Origin: Cryoendolithus antarcticus
Lineage: Eukaryota > Ascomycota > Dothideomycetes > Cladosporiales > Cladosporiaceae
Reading direction: 5' to 3'
Assembly (NCBI GenBank): GCA_002077065.1
Contig: NAJO01000018.1
Span: 1-64,000 of the forward strand
DNA: 64,000 nucleotides
Position 1 is the stretch's first letter; the number at the start of each line of letters is the position of its first letter. This document shows, one piece after another, positions 62,594 to 64,000 of the stretch. The notes under the pieces are model-generated. The model worked only from the letters and a program-made list of their open reading frames with translations, searched no databases and had not been told where the DNA came from. A program made the translations under genes and the position numbers.

Positions 62594-64000
62594 CTATGCC
62601 TCCCTCTCCCGCCCCGCGGGACTCAGACTCGCCCTCCTCGACGGCACAACATCCAACAGCTTCGCACTACCCGCACTCACATGCCTCGCATGCCCGCCCT
62701 TCCCACCTCCGTACTGCACACTCCTCGCGCTCTGTAGCTCCGCCAAATCGCCTACAGGGCTATCTGGCTCGATTTCATCTTCGCCGACTTCGCTCTTCGT
62801 GTCGGTGAACTCCGTCAACAGACCCTCGCGCGACCGATTGACGTTGTCGCGGTGTACGAGGGTGGGAGTGCGGTGGACAGTATCGCCGATCTTGGGAGCG
62901 TCGATGACTTCGGCACCGGGAGCTGTACGAGCGGATGGTCCGCGAGCATCTAGGCCGGAGCGCGAGGCGGACGGACTGGGCGTCTTGCCGCGACGAACGT
63001 ACTCTGCGTCTTTGTCTATGCCGAGTTCCTCATAGCTGGCTGTGAAGTCCGCGCGGCGTTTGCTCAGCGACCCCATGTCCCTGCTCAAGCGGGACTGATC
63101 AGAGGATCGCTTCAGCGACCCGCCGCTGGCGAGCCAAGACCCTTCTGAGTCGACTGAGGCGAGTGAGGCGGACATAGGGATTCGTGATGGACCGACAGGA
63201 GTGTCGTAGCGGATTGCGGCTGAAGGGTCGTGGTCGGACTCTGTGCGGATGGAATCACTCATGTTTGAGGGCTTGCCGCCTTCGAGTCGCTTGCGGGCGG
63301 CTGCTATGGCTGCAGCGCCAGCAGGCATATCTGGGACTTCAGGTGACTGCACGCGTGAGTCTGGCGGCGACATCGGCATCTCGGGCAGGTCTTCCCTGAA
63401 TCTGCTTTGAGTGCGCGTCGGCATGCCAGATTTGCGACGTTGGAAGGGCGATGGCTCGTTGCCGAGCAAGTGGGCTGGGATTGGACCTCGAGACGCGGAG
63501 TCACGTGAGGTATTCTTGAATGAGCTTCCGGAAGTCGAGGATCTGGCATCCTCTGTTTTCTTGAGGTTTGTACCTCCGCGACGGAAGAAGGTAGCCCAGG
63601 CACCTGCTCTTCGCTGGCTTTGATCGGATGTTCGTCGTTCTTGTAAGCTGGCAGGAATTGGTGGTGGTTCTGGGAGTGAAGCTGTCCTCTCATTCCTCCT
63701 CTCAACGCCCAACGGGGACATGGCAAGGACCATATCTCGACTCCTGATGGGCGACATTGGAGGTGTGCTGGTGAAGGACATGCGCATCTCTCGCGCGGTC
63801 TCGACAATCGGGTCCTCCATGGGTGTCCGCACTGGTGAAAACGCCTCTGGCATCGCAAGATGTATGGCTTTGGGTTCTGCGTCTTCCGGTATCGAATGCA
63901 CAGGATCTGCAAATGGGTTCTCCACTGCTGGGTTCGCAACACTGTAGTCGAGTAGCGTTCCTGTATTCTCTGTGCCGAGCTCTTCTGTCGTGGGCAGAGC
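62594..64000 (-). CDS. C-terminal part of a Ser/Pro-rich protein, cut by the window edge
   Basis: The minus-strand frame is open from base 64000 to a stop at 62594-62596, 469 residues, with no ATG needed near the edge (the sequence LLDYSVANPAVENPFADP continues beyond any local start). I do not recognise a family. It is low-complexity and polar: many SP/TP and RRxS sites (ERRNERTASLPEPPP, QRRKSGMPTRTQS, PSRRASLSPAGRE), NPFADP near the edge, no cysteine cluster and no membrane helix. Such regions are typical of the cytosolic tail of a fungal membrane or signalling protein; the N-terminal domain that would identify it lies to the right of the window. Confidence 0.7.
   Translation of the reverse strand, partial: ALPTTEELGTENTGTLLDYSVANPAVENPFADPVHSIPEDAEPKAIHLAMPEAFSPVRTPMEDPIVETAREMRMSFTSTPPMSPIRSRDMVLAMSPLGVERRNERTASLPEPPPIPASLQERRTSDQSQRRAGAWATFFRRGGTNLKKTEDARSSTSGSSFKNTSRDSASRGPIPAHLLGNEPSPFQRRKSGMPTRTQSRFREDLPEMPMSPPDSRVQSPEVPDMPAGAAAIAAARKRLEGGKPSNMSDSIRTESDHDPSAAIRYDTPVGPSRIPMSASLASVDSEGSWLASGGSLKRSSDQSRLSRDMGSLSKRRADFTASYEELGIDKDAEYVRRGKTPSPSASRSGLDARGPSARTAPGAEVIDAPKIGDTVHRTPTLVHRDNVNRSREGLLTEFTDTKSEVGEDEIEPDSPVGDLAELQSARSVQYGGGKGGHARHVSAGSAKLLDVVPSRRASLSPAGREREA

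Noticed and set aside
1..64000. CRISPR arrays, operons, bacterial signals, transposon terminal repeats
   Set aside because: None seen; the window is fungal nuclear DNA with intron-containing genes, and no long direct or inverted repeats flank any gene.

Overview
The window is a gene-dense stretch of a filamentous ascomycete nuclear genome (Pezizomycotina, most likely Dothideomycetes). The reasons are typical fungal single-copy genes, short introns (about 47-80 bp) with GT/GC...AG ends and CTAAC/CTGAC branch sites, lineage-typical secreted proteins, and no operons or Shine-Dalgarno sites. The sequence is plain in composition and no rRNA, tRNA or CRISPR was seen. All functional names come from reading the translations; no database search was run.

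Layout. 0-9 kb: edge gene fragment, threonine synthase (THR4), V-ATPase c'' (VMA16), TFIIA small subunit (TOA2), a NIS1-like secreted protein, RAD18. 9-18 kb: a small secreted protein, a CHMP7-type ESCRT-III protein, Rho-GDI (RDI1), ATG18, and a large TYW4/PPM2-type wybutosine protein with a JmjC domain. 19-30 kb: PPS1 phosphatase, a class-I glutamine amidotransferase, a YND1-type apyrase, a Baeyer-Villiger-type monooxygenase, elongin C, a bZIP factor. 30-43 kb: TRM2, peroxisomal Lon, a secreted isochorismatase-like protein, a METTL4-type MT-A70 methyltransferase, LEU5, one hypothetical. 42.8-49.9 kb: URA2, the multifunctional pyrimidine enzyme. 50-64 kb: a decayed ORF, thioredoxin, a Bqt4-like APSES protein, 3-hydroxyisobutyrate dehydrogenase, a twin-ATPase ABC protein, a small hypothetical, a secreted beta-lactamase-like protein and a truncated gene at the right edge.

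The most unusual locus is URA2. Its CPSase domain is split, between the codons for NYN and PETVSTD, by a 1.33-kb insertion that starts with a perfect GTAAGT donor. The insertion carries, on the same strand, a decayed ORF of a separate protein family: a GIY-YIG-like core followed by two C2H2 fingers. This looks like a homing-endonuclease-type element lodged as a nuclear intron in one of the most conserved parts of an essential gene. The expected acceptor AG reads GG, so how the gene is expressed is an open question. The same gene lacks the inactive dihydroorotase-like domain that fungal URA2 proteins normally have.

The genes are mostly unrelated housekeeping functions (amino-acid and pyrimidine synthesis, tRNA modification, DNA repair, autophagy/ESCRT, peroxisome and mitochondrion). 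They are often arranged as divergent pairs sharing 0.2-0.6 kb promoters. Splicing peculiarities recur: two clear GC-AG introns (a third is inferred), and an elongin C gene whose last coding exon is only five bases.
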